Source of the DNA: Arion vulgaris
Taxonomy: Eukaryota; Mollusca; Gastropoda; Stylommatophora; Arionidae
Direction of reading: 5' to 3'
NCBI GenBank assembly: GCA_020796225.1
Contig: CM036761.1
Coordinates: forward strand, 35,104,928-35,168,927
Length of the DNA: 64,000 nt
Part shown: in pieces, positions 55,401-59,260 of the stretch
How the letters are laid out: every line of letters begins with the position of its first letter
Position numbering within the stretch: position 1 is the first letter of the stretch
Notes under the pieces: generated by a model
What the model saw: the letters and a program-made list of their open reading frames with translations, nothing else
What the model was told of the DNA's origin: nothing
The model's database searches: none
Position numbers and translations under genes: made by a program

Positions 55401-55442
55401 AATGCAGCTTTTGCGTCACATTTTGTGTCATACCACTTAACC
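20670..55442 (-). CDS. Natriuretic-peptide-receptor-like membrane guanylyl cyclase, partial (18 exons)
   Basis: Exons in transcript order: 55442-55333, 51267-51157, 47078-46866, 44043-43937, 42906-42799, 38736-38629, 35495-35357, 34150-34014, 32290-32176, 30794-30692, 29646-29550, 27802-27649, 26354-26278, 26022-25918, 24628-24557, 23883-23721, 22167-22024, 20853-20670. The total is 2247 nt, about 749 codons. The family converts GTP to cGMP on binding an extracellular ligand. Seen: an ANF-receptor-type ectodomain, one transmembrane segment, and a kinase-homology domain with SVKRI (VAIK-like), [17 protein letters not shown] and the ECWADD block. Every exon junction keeps phase. HRD is replaced by HGN, so the kinase-like domain should not phosphorylate; it normally relays ligand binding to the cyclase. 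No coiled coil or cyclase domain, and no signal peptide, was found in the window. Confidence 0.92.
20985..21480 (+). mobile_element. LINE fragment split by SINE-C
   Basis: 20985-21060 and 21278-21480 form one LINE 3' fragment ([20 protein letters not shown], then [16 protein letters not shown]) separated by the SINE-C at 21061-21263. Confidence 0.75.
21061..21263 (-). mobile_element. SINE-C, complete, with target-site duplication
   Basis: 203 bp on the - strand. Flanked by the perfect 14-bp duplication CATCTACTGAGAAT at 21047-21060 and 21264-21277. This defines the family's ends: head GCCCGTCTGCCCAGCGTG, tail GGATCGGAAAACAAA. Confidence 0.97.
21840..21935 (-). mobile_element. SINE-K head
   Basis: - strand A-box ATTAGCGTAATGCGTAAGC and ACTCAAGAGAATTGTGGGGT. 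Matches the 25530 copy. Confidence 0.55.
22024..22167 (-). CDS. Receptor GC exon: WTAPE and DIFALGII
   Basis: Acceptor CATATACAG, donor GTAAGA. Encodes [20 protein letters not shown], then [18 protein letters not shown], matching LWTAPELL...KGDVYSFGIIxxEI. Confidence 0.94.
22190..22845 (+). mobile_element. LINE 3' end
   Basis: Reads [19 protein letters not shown], then [30 protein letters not shown] and [20 protein letters not shown]. This is the end of a reverse transcriptase including the thumb/connection region, with several stops. A sister copy lies at 27940. Confidence 0.88.
23035..23150 (+). mobile_element. tRNA-like SINE
   Basis: GGGAGGATATGGTGAAATGGTTAAG with a degenerate B-box GTTTGAATCAGG. 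Related to the 1038 element. Confidence 0.5.
23721..23883 (-). CDS. Receptor GC exon: HGNLKSTNC and DFG
   Basis: Acceptor CTAATTAAG, donor GTATGT. Encodes [20 protein letters not shown], then [18 protein letters not shown] replaces the catalytic HRD Asp, the usual pseudokinase signature here. DFG is intact, whereas vertebrate NPR-A has DYG. Confidence 0.95.
24128..24390 (+). mobile_element. SINE-B, head type 1
   Basis: tRNA-like head GGCGTCTGTGGCTTAGGGGATAG with B-box GAGTTCGAATC, then the family's 3' block CGTTCAGAAAGCAATGGCAA ... TGCCTAGAAAA, ending CATGTAAAGGATATGCC. Confidence 0.92.
24557..24628 (-). CDS. Receptor GC exon: short KHD exon
   Basis: Acceptor GTTCCCAG, donor GTAATA, 24 codons. 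Encodes [20 protein letters not shown] and DVAK, matching DIL.N..I.LD..F+.SL..D+.+G. Confidence 0.93.
24750..25230. mobile_element. LINE 3' fragments (+ then -)
   Basis: 24750-24915 reads on + as [19 protein letters not shown]. 25000-25230 is a - strand tail of the family at 4198. Both are broken. Confidence 0.6.
25530..25689 (-). mobile_element. SINE-K
   Basis: - strand head TTAGCGCAATGTGTAAGCGTG, then GGACTCAAGAGGGTTGTGGG and a TTTAATTTCACATTCGATG body. Confidence 0.6.
25690..25811. repeat. 40-bp tandem, 3 copies, at SINE-K head
   Basis: Three units TGCGCTAAGCATTCCTTTCT + CA(A/G)(C/T)ACTGCATGATGAAATA. The first bases are the SINE-K A-box segment, so the array grew at the SINE's 5' end. 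Confidence 0.93.
25918..26022 (-). CDS. Receptor GC exon: [11 protein letters not shown] / EYCPKGSLQ
   Basis: Acceptor TCTTTCAG, donor GTACCA, 35 codons. Encodes [18 protein letters not shown] and [13 protein letters not shown], a very strong match to the LxHxNLxxFxGAC...EYCPRGSLQ block. Confidence 0.95.
26278..26354 (-). CDS. Receptor GC exon: VSVKRI (VAIK-like lysine)
   Basis: Acceptor AATACAG, donor GTACTT. A 77-base exon encoding [20 protein letters not shown]. The Lys of SVKRI is in the place of the kinase VAIK lysine. Confidence 0.9.
26590..26880 (-). mobile_element. LINE 3' fragment
   Basis: A - strand reverse transcriptase tail with [20 protein letters not shown], then [24 protein letters not shown] reading. 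Broken frames. Confidence 0.6.
27125..27290 (+). mobile_element. SINE-A core fragment
   Basis: Contains GATCTCA.TGTATGGT, CTTATCGGAGACGGA and the GTGTTCAAGTTAACGTAAAA block of SINE-A. Both ends are lost. Confidence 0.65.
27385..27560. repeat. ~85-bp direct duplication
   Basis: GTGG(T/C)ATACATGCTTTTAATG through TTGTTTATGGGGGAAATG occurs twice in tandem, differing at a few bases. Confidence 0.92.
27649..27802 (-). CDS. Receptor GC exon: N-lobe of kinase-homology domain
   Basis: Acceptor TACATTCAG, donor GTATGT. Encodes a Ser/Lys-rich linker ([20 protein letters not shown]), where natriuretic receptors carry regulatory phosphosites, then [13 protein letters not shown] leading into the N-lobe. 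Confidence 0.88.
27940..28262 (+). mobile_element. LINE 3' end
   Basis: Encodes [20 protein letters not shown], then [20 protein letters not shown] and [19 protein letters not shown]. It is a younger relative of the 22190 copy with fewer stops. Confidence 0.9.
28286..28735 (+). mobile_element. SINE-A, near full length
   Basis: tRNA-like head GTGGCGTACAGGTAAAGTCC, B-box-like region, core CTCAATGCAGGTGAGATCAA, GATCCCGTGTTCAAGTT, ending GAGACCGGAGC-like sequence and (AATC)n at 28706-28732. Confidence 0.9.
28796..29060 (+). mobile_element. SINE-F
   Basis: Starts GTGTGTTGCTGGGGCTCGCAAG, core TTGTAAGAGGCGACTGAGG, end CACAAAGAGTGGTTAACAATT and a GAAGAAGACGAAGAAG tail. Confidence 0.9.
29376..29480 (-). 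mobile_element. SINE-B 3' block fragment
   Basis: ATCGTGGTATATCCTAAAGG through GTTGATTTTCTAGGCACCAC, the - strand of the SINE-B end. Confidence 0.75.
29550..29646 (-). CDS. Receptor GC exon: cytoplasmic juxtamembrane
   Basis: Acceptor GTTTACAG, donor GTGAGT. Encodes [20 protein letters not shown] and about 12 more residues. It matches the ELxxxxWxVxxEDI start of the intracellular part. Confidence 0.9.
30384..30470 (+). mobile_element. tRNA-like SINE head
   Basis: GGTCCAGAGGTG and B-box GTGGTTCGAATCCTG around an A-run. Not a complete tRNA. Confidence 0.4.
30692..30794 (-). CDS. Receptor GC exon: transmembrane helix
   Basis: Acceptor TTTTTCAG, donor GTGAGA. Encodes a 20-residue hydrophobic span, [20 protein letters not shown], followed by a basic stop-transfer side that continues in the next exon as RRYRRRR. 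This is the single membrane pass. Confidence 0.92.
30893..31140 (-). mobile_element. SINE-F
   Basis: - strand copy with a CTTCTTCTTC tail complement at the left and the core CTCTTACGACATG complement near 31085. Confidence 0.85.
31150..31640 (+). mobile_element. LINE 3' end fragment
   Basis: Reads [20 protein letters not shown], then [20 protein letters not shown] and ALGNV with stops between. It ends in GGTAACGTATAA, which runs straight into the tetranucleotide array. Confidence 0.85.
31641..32127. repeat. GACA / GATA / GACG / GACC compound microsatellite
   Basis: About 490 bases of tetranucleotide repeats in blocks: (GACA)n, (GATA)n, (GACG)n, a 120-base (GACC)n run, then (GACA)n. The long Ser/Val/Cys-type open frames on the - strand are artefacts. 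Confidence 0.98.
32176..32290 (-). CDS. Receptor GC exon: juxtamembrane cysteine segment
   Basis: The acceptor is AACAG (exon from 32290) or the in-phase CTGCAG six bases further. Donor GTAAGA. Encodes [13 protein letters not shown] then [14 protein letters not shown], matching the PPxxPxCGFxxExC juxtamembrane motif. It sits right beside the GACA/GACC microsatellite. Confidence 0.88.
32370..32640. repeat. ~65-85 bp tandem, 4 copies
   Basis: Units contain CTTCCACCATTTACTTCTTT, AGAAGTGTTGGGGGTGAAAC and GTAGTGATCTTGTGTGTGCT. The unit starts in the receptor's intron and abuts a LINE fragment. Confidence 0.93.
32618..32945 (-). mobile_element. LINE 3' fragment
   Basis: The - strand encodes [36 protein letters not shown] and [15 protein letters not shown]. 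Same family as 38090-38570. Confidence 0.85.
32975..33400. mobile_element. SINE-E inverted pair
   Basis: A + strand copy (32975-33145) is followed head-out by a - strand copy (33150-33400), joined at the CTTCTTT tails. Each starts with GTCCGAGTGGTTACCGGGGC or its complement. Confidence 0.92.
33590..33985 (-). mobile_element. SINE-A
   Basis: Nearly full on the - strand: tail part TACACAGACAGATCT..CGGCAGTGCACGAACTCCG at the left, core CTACACCGAGATCAGGGATC, head at about 33960. Confidence 0.88.
34014..34150 (-). CDS. Receptor GC exon: [11 protein letters not shown] block
   Basis: Acceptor CTTATTTTAG, donor GTGAGT. Encodes [14 protein letters not shown] and an LDMQPDGKF stretch. This is the membrane-proximal end of the ligand domain, where the family has GVTGxxxxDxNGDR. 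Confidence 0.92.
34235..34715 (-). mobile_element. Two SINE-D copies in tandem
   Basis: 34235-34435 is a truncated copy and 34436-34715 a full one with head AACTACGC.ACTACATTCCC and B-box GGGTTCA-type complement. Both share CACACGATGGGTGATGTGGT-like bodies. This sits about 90 bp from the GVTG exon. Confidence 0.88.
34740..34930 (+). mobile_element. LINE 3' fragment
   Basis: Degenerate copy of the ERxxQ(D/A)..VW family: ATTAAACGAGTTGTCCAGGC, GTATGGTAATAATTCTTGCA, then TATATGTAACATATAAAGG. Confidence 0.6.
35357..35495 (-). CDS. Receptor GC exon: FIYDATVLW / NRTLQQGG block
   Basis: Acceptor TGTCCACAG, donor GTAACA. Encodes [20 protein letters not shown] followed by [17 protein letters not shown]. 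It matches the xxHDAxxLYAxAVNETL...G segment. Its last base plus GT of the next exon makes the Gly of GVTG. Confidence 0.9.
35640..35875 (+). mobile_element. LINE fragment
   Basis: Encodes [20 protein letters not shown], then [13 protein letters not shown], a reverse transcriptase tail related to the - strand pieces at 11585 and 45150. Confidence 0.6.
35882..36140. mobile_element. Mariner-like MITE, 259 bp
   Basis: CAGGGTGTTCAACTTAAAAG...AATTATCTTGAACACCCTG with TA at both flanks. Same length and orientation as the 20223 copy. Confidence 0.93.
36378..36650 (+). mobile_element. SINE-D
   Basis: + strand copy with head GAGAGCCGCAGTAGTGTAGT, B-box-like GGGTTCAATTT, end TATATAACGGGTTCCTTTAT. Confidence 0.88.
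36645..36925. repeat. 23-bp tandem, 12 copies, at SINE-D tail
   Basis: Units TTACTTTAGGGAG(C/A)TGAGTT(G/T)AC. The first unit overlaps the 3' tail (TTTACTTACTTTAGGG) of the preceding SINE-D. Confidence 0.95.
36928..37015 (+). mobile_element. tRNA-like SINE head
   Basis: GGTGGAATGGATTCGAATA and B-box-like TGGGTTGAATCCCATACC. No intact tRNA fold. Confidence 0.4.
37100..37290 (-). mobile_element. LINE 3' fragment
   Basis: The - strand reads [20 protein letters not shown], then a WTVKK stretch, a decayed reverse transcriptase C-terminus. Confidence 0.65.
37690..37815 (+). mobile_element. Penelope-like pLTR relic
   Basis: TTTGCTTGATGAAGACATTT, then TGGTCAAAACATTGCTTTGC and a T-rich TTGTTTTGTACTATT run. 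It parallels the pLTR at 60782-60873 (GTTTGCTTGATAAAGGCCTT, GTTGGTCGAAACGTTGCTG). Confidence 0.55.
37860..38080 (-). mobile_element. LINE 3' end ((GAT)n-tailed family)
   Basis: The - strand encodes [20 protein letters not shown], then [20 protein letters not shown] and FSSGHAI followed by stop. Confidence 0.88.
38090..38570 (-). mobile_element. LINE 3' fragment
   Basis: The - strand encodes [20 protein letters not shown], then [16 protein letters not shown]. Same family as 32618. Confidence 0.85.
38629..38736 (-). CDS. Receptor GC exon: ectodomain, donor ambiguous
   Basis: Acceptor ACTTGTAG. Encodes [20 protein letters not shown] and about 16 more residues. Two donors keep phase: GTTGGA (exon end 38629, used here) or GTAGGA (exon end 38641, four residues shorter). 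Both fit the phase-0 start of the next exon. Confidence 0.75.
38945..39060 (+). mobile_element. tRNA-like SINE head
   Basis: GACGATAGCGTAGTTGCTAAC (A-box TAGCGTAGTTG) and GCGGTTCAAATC (B-box-like). Confidence 0.45.
39331..39374. repeat. (TA)n microsatellite
   Basis: About 44 bases of TA dinucleotide directly before a LINE 3' fragment. Confidence 0.97.
39375..39800 (+). mobile_element. LINE 3' end, best-preserved copy
   Basis: One near-continuous frame: [100 protein letters not shown], stop at 39767-39769, then AACGTATAACGG and (ATT)n. It gives the reference for the copies at 4198, 9635, 31150, 34740 and 37565. Confidence 0.9.
40816..41167 (+). mobile_element. SINE-C carrying an internal insertion and poly(A)
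   Basis: Head GCCCGTCTGCCTAGCATG and B-box GGTTCAATTCC, then about 145 unrelated bases (40895-41040) ending in (CATAA)n, then the rest of SINE-C and an A17 tail at about 41150. Confidence 0.88.
41351..41463. repeat. (GA)n microsatellite
   Basis: About 110 bases of GA repeats with scattered T and C. Confidence 0.97.
41580..41830 (-). mobile_element. SINE-F
   Basis: - strand copy with TTCTTCAAGCACTCCATATCG, AGGTAGTTTCCTAGGCTCTTAC complement blocks and GAGAGCCCGACA at the head. Confidence 0.85.
42270..42520 (+). mobile_element. SINE-B, head type 1
   Basis: Close relative of the 24128 copy: GGCGTCTGTCGCTTAGGGGA, GAGTTCGAATC, CGTTCAGAAAGCAATGGCAA, TGCCTAGAAAAATCACAAAC. Confidence 0.93.
42799..42906 (-). 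CDS. Receptor GC exon: [11 protein letters not shown] block
   Basis: Acceptor TTCATCAG, donor GTAAGT, exactly 36 codons in phase 0. Encodes [20 protein letters not shown], matching the D..A..AFE block of the receptor family. Confidence 0.9.
43080..43505 (+). mobile_element. LINE 3' end with inserted (GA)n
   Basis: (GAT)n-tailed LINE family on the + strand: [13 protein letters not shown], later AKFCSGLK. A (GA)n run at 43376-43434 interrupts it. Confidence 0.75.
43531..43698. mobile_element. hAT-type MITE, 168 bp
   Basis: Inverted ends CAGTGGCGGCTCATCATTAA...GAGCACGAGCCGCCACTG. 8-bp flanks GATACGTA and GATACCTA (7 of 8). Sister copy at 55153. Confidence 0.88.
43937..44043 (-). CDS. Receptor GC exon: [11 protein letters not shown] block
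   Basis: Acceptor TTCCTCAG, donor GTAAGT. Encodes VIVFSVPW...[21 protein letters not shown], closely matching the AHxLGMTNGDYxF block of natriuretic peptide receptors. Confidence 0.94.
44085..44395 (+). mobile_element. LINE 3' end ((GAT)n-tailed family)
   Basis: Encodes [27 protein letters not shown] and [18 protein letters not shown] then stop, tail TTTGATGATGATGATGATG. It overlaps no receptor exon; the [11 protein letters not shown] exon lies just to its left. Confidence 0.9.
44660..44920 (-). mobile_element. SINE-E
   Basis: Complete - strand copy from the CTTCTTCTTCGCGCTCGTTC tail to the CCAGTAACCACTCGAGCA head. Confidence 0.92.
44985..45425 (-). mobile_element. LINE 3' fragment
   Basis: - strand tail: [20 protein letters not shown], then Y..YKANDHP. 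Same segment as 11585-11835. Confidence 0.7.
46255..46535 (-). mobile_element. SINE-A (3' half)
   Basis: TTGCACTTCGATGTGTAACC..GTGTTCCAATCTCTTTCTTG, then GCAGGAACTCCGTAG, then CTTGAACACCGGTCCTACG. The head is lost. Confidence 0.75.
46552..46765 (+). mobile_element. SINE-J
   Basis: tRNA-like head GGCTGAATGGATTAGAGCGG, B-box-like TGTTCAATTCACGG, body GGCATAAATGAAAAATCATA, CATTACATTCCTCAGG. The reversed copy is at 57195. Confidence 0.7.
46866..47078 (-). CDS. Receptor GC exon: [11 protein letters not shown] block
   Basis: Acceptor TTCTATAG, donor GTATGA. Encodes [20 protein letters not shown] and about 45 further residues to RKYARG. It is the second ligand-domain lobe, where the family has a W..+A.+YD motif. 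The 52-bp minisatellite starts only about 90 bp upstream of its acceptor. Confidence 0.9.
47165..48345. repeat. 52-bp minisatellite, about 21 copies
   Basis: Unit GTTACAAAGTGTGCGTGCGT GGTGTTTGATGTTGAGAAAG (A/G)GAACACAATAT. Units are nearly identical; the ends (47165-47240 and 48300-48430) are diverged. It lies in a receptor intron just upstream of the [11 protein letters not shown] exon. Confidence 0.98.
49336..49508 (-). mobile_element. SINE-C
   Basis: - strand copy, flanked by AACAAACTCTTT and AACAAATTCTTT as the probable duplicated target. Confidence 0.9.
49600..49882 (-). mobile_element. SINE-D with target-site duplication
   Basis: Full copy on the - strand between GACTGTGTCATA at 49588-49599 and again at 49883-49894. 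Head GAGAGCCGCGGTAGCGTAGT, B-box GGGTTCAACTCC. Confidence 0.95.
50766..51015. mobile_element. Mariner-like MITE, 250 bp
   Basis: CAGGGTGTTCAACTTAAAAG...CTTTTAAGTTGAACACCCTG, TA at 50764-50765 and 51016-51017. Inverted relative to the other two copies. Confidence 0.93.
51157..51267 (-). CDS. Receptor GC exon: WNLP / YxTLVR block
   Basis: Acceptor ATGTTAG, donor GTAAGT. Encodes [15 protein letters not shown] followed by [17 protein letters not shown]. This matches the ectodomain segment where related receptors have WxxP...R.YPT..R. Confidence 0.88.
51430..51835 (-). mobile_element. LINE reverse transcriptase fragment
   Basis: On the - strand: [40 protein letters not shown], one stop, [40 protein letters not shown]. 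This is the palm-to-thumb part of a non-LTR reverse transcriptase (INTSKTE..., YLGS...D). Confidence 0.92.
51839..52222 (+). CDS. Unrecognised ORF, 127 codons
   Basis: An open frame starting [15 protein letters not shown] and ending TSLISSPLF. It is neither low-complexity nor a shadow of a recognised gene and has a normal amino-acid mix ([35 protein letters not shown]). It begins directly after the - strand LINE fragment, inside a receptor intron. It could be an exon of a nested gene, a retrocopy or transposon coding sequence; chance is also possible at this length. I do not recognise a family. Confidence 0.25.
   Translation: MGYTVTDTLKDFTSQSFCGIQLRLGKTRANYKVMGLRTQVRIMRNQTTTTPRDLAIQCWCEKTNSFLNQHRMINPGYIRQQVKFNNKEYQYYEYFSPINNHRLTELSKIAKKRARFYQTSLISSPLF
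52350..52500. repeat. 19-bp tandem, about 8 copies
   Basis: Unit GCAAGTA(C/T)GCAGGAGACAA. An 18-bp triplet repeat CAGTCGAGCCCGGTGTCA lies 120 bases on at 52622-52675. Confidence 0.95.
53100..53440 (-). mobile_element. LINE 3' fragment
   Basis: Same family as 3100-3400: - strand [20 protein letters not shown], then [16 protein letters not shown]. Confidence 0.75.
53918..54392. mobile_element. hAT-type MITE, 475 bp
   Basis: Perfect 8-bp flanks GTCTAGCG at 53910-53917 and 54393-54400. Ends CATATGTTTCCTAA...TTATGGGAACCTATG are imperfect inverted repeats. A GC-rich CCCACCCCCAGTGGCC part lies near the left. Confidence 0.8.
54740..55093 (+). mobile_element. SINE-A with 59-bp tandem (3 copies)
   Basis: The 3' half of SINE-A. 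TGACATCGGTTACGAAACTG through TGTCCTGTGTAAGAAAGAGA is repeated three times from 54851 (period 59). Then GGTTACTGACTGAAGTG and (AATC)n. Confidence 0.92.
55153..55313. mobile_element. hAT-type MITE, 161 bp
   Basis: CAGTGGCGGCTCGTCATAAT...AGACGAGCCGCCACTG; flanks ATAATGAT and GTTATGAT (6 of 8). It abuts the first receptor exon in the window (20 bp from its donor). Confidence 0.88.
55333..55442 (-). CDS. Receptor GC exon 1 of window: ectodomain
   Basis: Acceptor CTTCTTCAG, donor GTCAGT. Encodes [20 protein letters not shown] and then [12 protein letters not shown], the first ligand-domain region with the conserved GPxC. Its last base (g) plus the next exon's CA make an Ala codon, which supports the junction. 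The stretch between GPPCSI and SHWNLP is a few residues shorter than usual, so a tiny missed exon is possible. Confidence 0.85.
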
Positions 55443-55514
55443 CTGAAGAAGAAAACAACAAGAAAATAATATTCAGTGATCTTGTATATTTGTCTTTAGA
55501 AGTTTATTGTCTTC

Positions 55515-56085
55515 TCATTCTTTGCGTTCGTTCTTTACAACCAGTTTTAATCACTTTGTGATATGTTTGATCTTTGCCACGAATGTGTATACGTTGCACG
55601 TTAGTTTGGTAGGCCCCTAAACTAATAGACTTCTACACGTTTAGGACATGTGCATCCGATTTTATCCAAACGTCCTTAGCCGCCTCTTACGACATGCGTG
55701 GCAGGTAACAGTTCTTCTATACACCCCAACTTTGGGTCCTGGTAACCACTCGGGCGAGAAGTATATTATGATATGTAAGGTTTCATCATCATTATCATCA
55801 TCATCGTCATTATCATCATCATCATCCTCTCCCAAGTGGTTACCGGGGCCCAAATTTGGGGTGTAAAAATAGAACCACTGTTACCTTCCACGCATGTCGT
55901 AAGAGACGACTAAGGATGTTTGGATGATATCGGATGCACGTGTCCTAAACGTGTAGACGTTTATGCGTTTAGGGCCTACCAAAAAAATGTGCAACGTATA
56001 CACGTTCTTGGCAAAGATCAAACATATCACAAAGAGAGATTAAAATTAGTCGTAAAGAATGAACGCAAAGAAGAAGAAGATCATC
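55515..56085. mobile_element. SINE-E inverted pair around (ATC)n
   Basis: A - strand copy at 55515-55760 and a + strand copy at 55836-56085. They are head to head, separated by an (ATC)n run at 55785-55830. Confidence 0.92.
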
Positions 56086-56279
56086 ATCATTATCATTATC
56101 TAGCTTGTCGCTTTTGCAACTTGGTTCCCATGATACATCCCTGTCCTTTGTGAATTCTAGTGAATTCAATCGATTTCTCTTAAAATATGCTTTAGAACTA
56201 CAAGTTAAATATGCTTTAGAACTACAAGTTAATATGTAAAAGGTTCAGTAAAAGTCAATGATTTTAAAATGCTCAACAT

Positions 56280-57015
56280 TTACTTCAAAGAAGTTATGTT
56301 ATGCTAGACATCTCAGCCATATATTCTCCAGTCTCCGATAAACATCACTGGGCTAGACATGTCAGTCATATTTTCTCCAGTCTCCCATAAACGTCAATGG
56401 GCTAGACATGTCAGCCATATTTTCTCCAGTCTCCCATAAATGTCAATGTGCTCGACTTGTTAGCAATATTTTCTCTAGTCTCTCCAAAACGTCAATGTGC
56501 TTAACATGTGAGCCATATTGTCTCCAGTCTCCCATAAACGTCAGTATGCTAGACATGTCAGCTATATTTTCTCCAATCTCCCATAAACGTCAGTATGCTA
56601 GACATGTTAGCCATATTGTCTCCAGTCTCCCCAAAACGTCAGTATGCTAGATATGTCAGCCATATTTTCTCATCTCCTTAAAACGTCAATGTGCTTGACA
56701 TGTCAGCCATATTTTCTCCATCTTTTATCAAGGTCATCCTTTATAGAATGGTGCTCTCTTTACAGCGCATCTGAAACTCATTCTGTCTCTAGCCAGTTCA
56801 CACACTTCGTCGATATATTTTCTCCAGTCTCCTCAAAACGTCAATGTGCTAGACATGTCAGCCATATTTTGCCCTATCTCCCCAACACGTCAGTATGCCA
56901 TACATGTCAGCCATATTTTCTCCAGTCTCCCCAAAACGCCAGTATGTTAGACATCTCAGCAATATATTGTCATATCTCCCTAACACGCCAGTGTCTTACA
57001 CTTGCAAACCATAAC
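56280..57015. repeat. ~48-50 bp minisatellite, about 14 diverged copies
   Basis: Unit GCTAGACATGTCAGCCATAT TTTCTCCAGTCTCCCATAAA CGTCAATGT. A LINE tail piece (- strand DEVCELARDRMSFRCAVKRA) interrupts it at about 56720-56820. The unit's - strand frame reads WETGENMADM, so the array probably grew from the same LINE. Confidence 0.93.
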
Positions 57016-57194
57016 ATTTTCAGCTTTAATCTCCACGAGACAGCAGTGTAGTACTCATAAGGCACGAACAGGTCCAACGGTGACAGTTGTTACTAATTGT
57101 TTCTAAATATAAATAGGTAATACTATTGCGTATAACAATATAGGCTATACAAGCTTACAGATGCAATTCAAGTCTTAATGACTCATAGCAACAG

Positions 57195-57540
57195 ACATTA
57201 ACAGTTGCTGCTGGGTTGAATAACCCTTGTAGTCTCATGACAAATGTAACCTGTCACAGCAAACCATGTGTAAAATCCAGGATAAGTTAGATTTATTGTA
57301 ACTGTCCGTCTACTGTCGTTACTGCCTGATGTACCCCTTTTTAGGGACAGTGTAAGACATGTGGGATGAAAGCCTGAAGAATGTAATGGTCGCATGACTA
57401 GCGCAGTCGCCGCGAAGCTGTTCGTGTTATGATTTTTCATTTATGCCCACAATAGAAAAAGATCATTGGCCTTACTGTGAATTGAAGACGAGTCACCAGC
57501 ATCGGAGCCGCCCGTCCGTCTACGCTAGGTTATATATTTG
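57195..57540 (-). mobile_element. SINE-J
   Basis: Reversed copy of the 46552 element: GGCATAAATGAAAAATCATA and TGTAATGGTCGCATGAC shared. It explains the 80-codon open frame here. Confidence 0.75.
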
Positions 57541-57660
57541 TGTTTCGAAGTCAATAACATTTACACACGACTTGTGGAAGTGATCTTTCTGAATGTTATA
57601 GACATCCAACAACGCGAGGATTCTGGAAGGTCCACAAAAATTACCAACTTGTATTCAGAT

Positions 57661-57905
57661 GTGTGTGTGTCTGTAGCTTAAGCAGTAGTGAGCTCGATCA
57701 CAACCCAAGGGTACCTGGTTCAAACTCCACGGCAGGCAAGTTTGGAAGCAAAATTATCCCTTGGATTTTTACGAACGATAAAAATAGACTTCACCGTTCA
57801 GAAAGCAATGGCAAACTAATGAATGTATAAGTGGTGTCTAGAAAATCGAAGTCTCGTTTACTGTTGATGGCAACGTCATGTAAAGGGTATGACACGATTT
57901 ATATT
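57661..57905 (+). mobile_element. SINE-B, head type 2
   Basis: Head GTGTCTGTAGCTTAAGCAGT, B-box TGGTTCAAACTCC, then the same 3' block as SINE-B type 1. Confidence 0.92.
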
Positions 57906-58539
57906 TTTCATTCAGATAATGTCTCTTGGTTGACGAGTACCCTCCATCCCATCTCACCTCACCATGAGGGCACTACCCTGTAGTTGTGGGAGTTGAGGAG
58001 GGGGAAGAGATACTTACGTGTTTCAGTGATCCGTTGAACTAGGTGGGTAGGATCATTGTCCTGACAGTTTTAATCAAGCACGACAGGTCAAAGGAGAGAG
58101 ATCACATTTAATATGGCCTCCTGGTCCTCCATGGTGGGAGGCATGCGATGGGTTAACTGCTTATCCGTTTTTAAAAAAAGAACACAGCTAAGTGATATAA
58201 GACAAGTAAAACGGTCAGAGACCTGAACAAGTGAAGCACAACTTTTGAAGTCTATTCCCCACAAGAGCAGAGAGGAATAGGCAGCAAGCAAGTAAGAATC
58301 ATCACGCATTGTTCCTTTAGTACCCTTGCGGTGACATGGGGAAGTATAGGGCTCGGAAGATGGTTATCTTATACGATTCGTATATAGAGGTCTACGGGGA
58401 TTCTAGTATTCCTTATGTCCAATGATCGCAGGTCTGTCCTCTCCCTATTTACGTTTGCTCTGTGTATCGTTGCTTATTGTAAAATATTACTTTAAGACGT
58501 TGGATTGTATAATTGATTGATTGAAAGGATGTTCAGCAT

Positions 58540-58945
58540 TGCTCTTCGGAAATAACAATGTGTACTCCGGTCTCTTTCTTACTTATGTAAATCTCAGCGG
58601 TAGTGCACGAACTCCGTAGTTCAAGCGAGCGTCCTCGATGTCATATTAAAGATTGAGTAAATTTTGTAGAATTTAAAAAATAATTTTAATTAATTTTTTT
58701 CCGTGCAGTGATTTTGCAGCATAATTGTTGATATGCTCAACTGTCAAGGCTTATTTTACGTGATCAACTTAAAAACGGGACCTAAATTTTATCGTCCGTC
58801 TCCGCTATAACTAGGAACTCGATCTCACCAACAATGAGATCAGGGATCTCTGGGAAAAAATATCCCGATCTCTAAACGAGGAGAACGAACCGAGTCTCTT
58901 TGGAGCGAGAGGCAGACTCATTATCTCTACGCCATATAGACCACT
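58540..58945 (-). mobile_element. SINE-A, near full length
   Basis: - strand head TATGGCGTAGAGATAATGAG (A-box TGGCGTAGAGA), B-box CGGTTCGTTCTCC, core and the AGAGACCGGAGTACACATTG end. Confidence 0.9.
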
Positions 58946-59014
58946 AAATAATATTATAGGACAGGACCATTTGACATGTTGTCTCTAGCTGAATTGTGTT
59001 GCTGCTGTTTTATA

Positions 59015-59260
59015 CGTTAGTGTCTTTAGCTCAAGCGGTATTGAGCTCGATCATAGACACAAGGGTACCTGGTTCAAACCCCACGGTGGGCAAGTTTGGA
59101 AGCAAATTCGTTTCCGCGGGATTTTTACAAAAGGTAGAAATAGACCACTCCGTTCAGAAAGCAATGGCAAACTACTGAACGTAAAAGTGGTGCCTAGAAA
59201 ATCAACGACTCGTTTACTGTAGTTGATGGCTACTTCCTTTGGGATATGTCACAATTTTCA
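59015..59260 (+). mobile_element. SINE-B, head type 2
   Basis: GTGTCTTTAGCTCAAGCGGT (A-box TAGCTCAAGCGG), GGTTCAAACCCC (B-box), then the 3' block. Confidence 0.93.

Noticed and set aside
57198..57440. 80-codon - strand frame as a possible 5' exon of the receptor gene
   Set aside because: The same bases recur at 46552-46765 as a repeat with a tRNA-like head, so it is a SINE.
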